Assembly (NCBI RefSeq): GCF_019049285.1
Contig: NZ_JAGMUL010000063.1
Location: forward strand, 34,567 to 98,566
Origin: Streptomyces sp. AC550_RSS872
GTDB taxonomy: Bacteria; Actinomycetota; Actinomycetes; Streptomycetales; Streptomycetaceae
DNA: 64,000 nt
Direction: 5' to 3'
Made by a program: the position numbers and the translations under genes. How positions within the stretch are numbered: position 1 is the first letter of the stretch; every line of letters begins with the position of its first letter. Positions 63,415-64,000 of this stretch are shown piece by piece. Under the pieces are notes generated by a model. That model saw only the letters and a list, made by a program, of their open reading frames with translations. It had not been told where the DNA came from and did no database searches.

Positions 63415-63741
63415 GTGCCCGCTGCCGCACTGAAGCAGAAGTCGGCCCGCAAGCCGCTGCCCACCCAGTCCACCGCGCAGCACCCGGTGCTGCTCGACCT
63501 GCCGTACGCGCCCGTGGAGAAGCGGCCGCTGCCGCCGGGCCGTCCGCGCGAGTGGTACATCACCCACAACCGCCGCCTCAAGGCCCTGCGCCTCGCGATA
63601 GCCCTCCTCGACACGGGCGTCTACATGCCCAACCAGGCCCGCAACGAGACGATCCGGAGCACCGCCGAGACGATCGGCGTCCACCCGCCGTCGGACACGA
63701 CGTGCCACATGGTGCGGGCGCTCATGAGGTACTCCAGGTAA
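63415..63741 (+). CDS. Small conserved hypothetical protein
   Basis: 108 residues from GTG 63415, chosen because GGAGG lies 6 bases before it (ATG 63409 abuts the ribosome site). Basic N-terminal tail (LKQKSARKPLPTQS) then HPVLLDLPYAPVEKRPLPPGRPREWYITHNRRLKALRLAIALLD, a well ordered helical region with TGVYMPNQARNETIRSTAETIGVHPPSDTTCHMVRALMRYS. No signal or TM. Basic and likely nucleic-acid- or protein-binding, but I recognise no family. Convergent with the last gene in the window. Confidence 0.78.
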   Translation: MPAAALKQKSARKPLPTQSTAQHPVLLDLPYAPVEKRPLPPGRPREWYITHNRRLKALRLAIALLDTGVYMPNQARNETIRSTAETIGVHPPSDTTCHMVRALMRYSR

Positions 63742-63751
63742 GCCGTGCGCC

Positions 63752-63781
63752 GGGTGCCCTGACCGCCCTGTCGGGGCACCC
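63752..63781. terminator. Hairpin between convergent genes
   Basis: GGGTGCCC and GGGCACCC (8 bp) with a 14-base loop, between the stops of the two convergent genes. Confidence 0.65.
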
Positions 63782-63792
63782 TCCCGCCGGCC

Positions 63793-64000
63793 CTACGCCG
63801 ACAACTCCCGCTCCAGCGGCGTCCGGAACCGAGGCGTCACCCGAGCCGCCCCCACCCACCCCCGCAGCCGCTCCGACTCCACCGCCACCGCCGCTTCCAC
63901 GGCCCGCCGCTCCACGCGCCCCAACTCCTCCAGCAACCGCCAGACGATCTCCCCGTCCCTGCGCTGAGCCCACCCGCCCACCACCCGCCCGTTCCACCAC
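63793..64000 (-). CDS. C-terminal end of a winged-helix DNA-binding (AlkZ-like) protein
   Basis: 69 codons are visible; the gene continues beyond the window. The reading frame ends with WWNGRVVGGWAQRRDGEIV, RLLEELGRVERRAVEAAVAVESERLRGWVG and RVTPRFRTPLERELSA, TAG stop at 63793-63795. VVGGWAQRRDGEIVWRLLEELG with the end RFRTPLERELS is characteristic of the winged-helix proteins related to AlkZ-type DNA glycosylases (PF06224). This is a recollection of the family pattern. Glycosylase activity cannot be judged from the tail. Confidence 0.7.
   Translation of the reverse strand, partial: WWNGRVVGGWAQRRDGEIVWRLLEELGRVERRAVEAAVAVESERLRGWVGAARVTPRFRTPLERELSA

Overview
The window is about 64 kb of very GC-rich DNA with the codon use, gene density and gene content of a Streptomyces chromosome (core region, not an arm). 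The evidence is the maltose/starch locus (malR, malEFG, aglA, secreted amylases), three glutamine-metabolism genes (glnA2-type, glnE, eukaryotic-type glnII), F420-dependent enzymes, GTG starts, leaderless-looking promoters and the small intergenic repeats typical of the genus. From memory, the order panB - glnA2 - glnE - malR - malEFG - aglA - glnII resembles the Streptomyces coelicolor SCO2256-to-SCO2210 interval read backwards. I could not check that here. No tRNA, rRNA, CRISPR array, integrase or complete insertion sequence was found.

Layout. 1-2 kb: an EfeO-like iron lipoprotein (cut by the edge) and a heme oxygenase, each behind an iron box, flank a PhzF-like gene. 2-9 kb: methionine aminopeptidase, a small conserved protein, an MFS pump, an SIS-like protein, an intracellular-type sialidase, F420H2:NADP oxidoreductase, a site-2-type membrane protease and an unknown. 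9-10.8 kb: a graveyard of transposase fragments, a small AT-richer secreted protein and mobile-looking repeats. 10.8-16 kb: an MFS pump, a membrane-anchored EEP hydrolase and a DHA2 pump/TetR pair. 16-21.7 kb: panB, a catalytically atypical SDR, an MFS remnant, a sedolisin and a DUF3105/DUF305 pair. 21.8-23.5 kb: NsrR and flavohemoglobin, sharing an operator. 23.8-31.8 kb: glnA2-type ligase, an AT-richer membrane protein of unknown function, two VOC proteins, an F420 PPOX enzyme and glnE. 31.9-48.5 kb: PAP2 protein, then the maltose/maltodextrin regulon (MalR, MalEFG, alpha-glucosidase), an ECF sigma pair, an alpha-amylase and a giant amylase-pullulanase. 48.6-64 kb: CHMI-like isomerase, a TetR/di-iron protein/ferredoxin-reductase locus, a membrane-tethered sigma-like protein, TPR protein, lipoprotein, DUF1996 secreted protein, a two-component system, a reductase, a winged-helix regulator behind a Cys-Cys leader peptide, glnII, a secreted double-psi barrel-like protein, an ArsC-like protein, and the end of a winged-helix protein.

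How the genes work together. Extracellular amylase and amylase-pullulanase would break starch to maltodextrins. MalEFG would import them (the ATPase is not here and is probably the shared MsiK), and AglA would hydrolyse them inside, with MalR-type operators before malE and both secreted enzymes. NsrR and Hmp form a nitric-oxide sensing and detoxification unit. GlnE, GlnII and the GlnA2-type enzyme are nitrogen functions spread over about 38 kb.

The points that most deserve a second look are: a family of 85-207 bp inverted-repeat elements, two of them ending in CTAG that also supplies stop codons; a four-copy 57-bp dispersed repeat; a PAP2 gene whose C-terminus is written by a repeat hairpin; a short ORF ending in Cys-Cys with an overlapping hairpin; and a sigma-factor-like domain fused to a membrane anchor and extracellular domain. 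Everything functional is read from sequence motifs without database searches.
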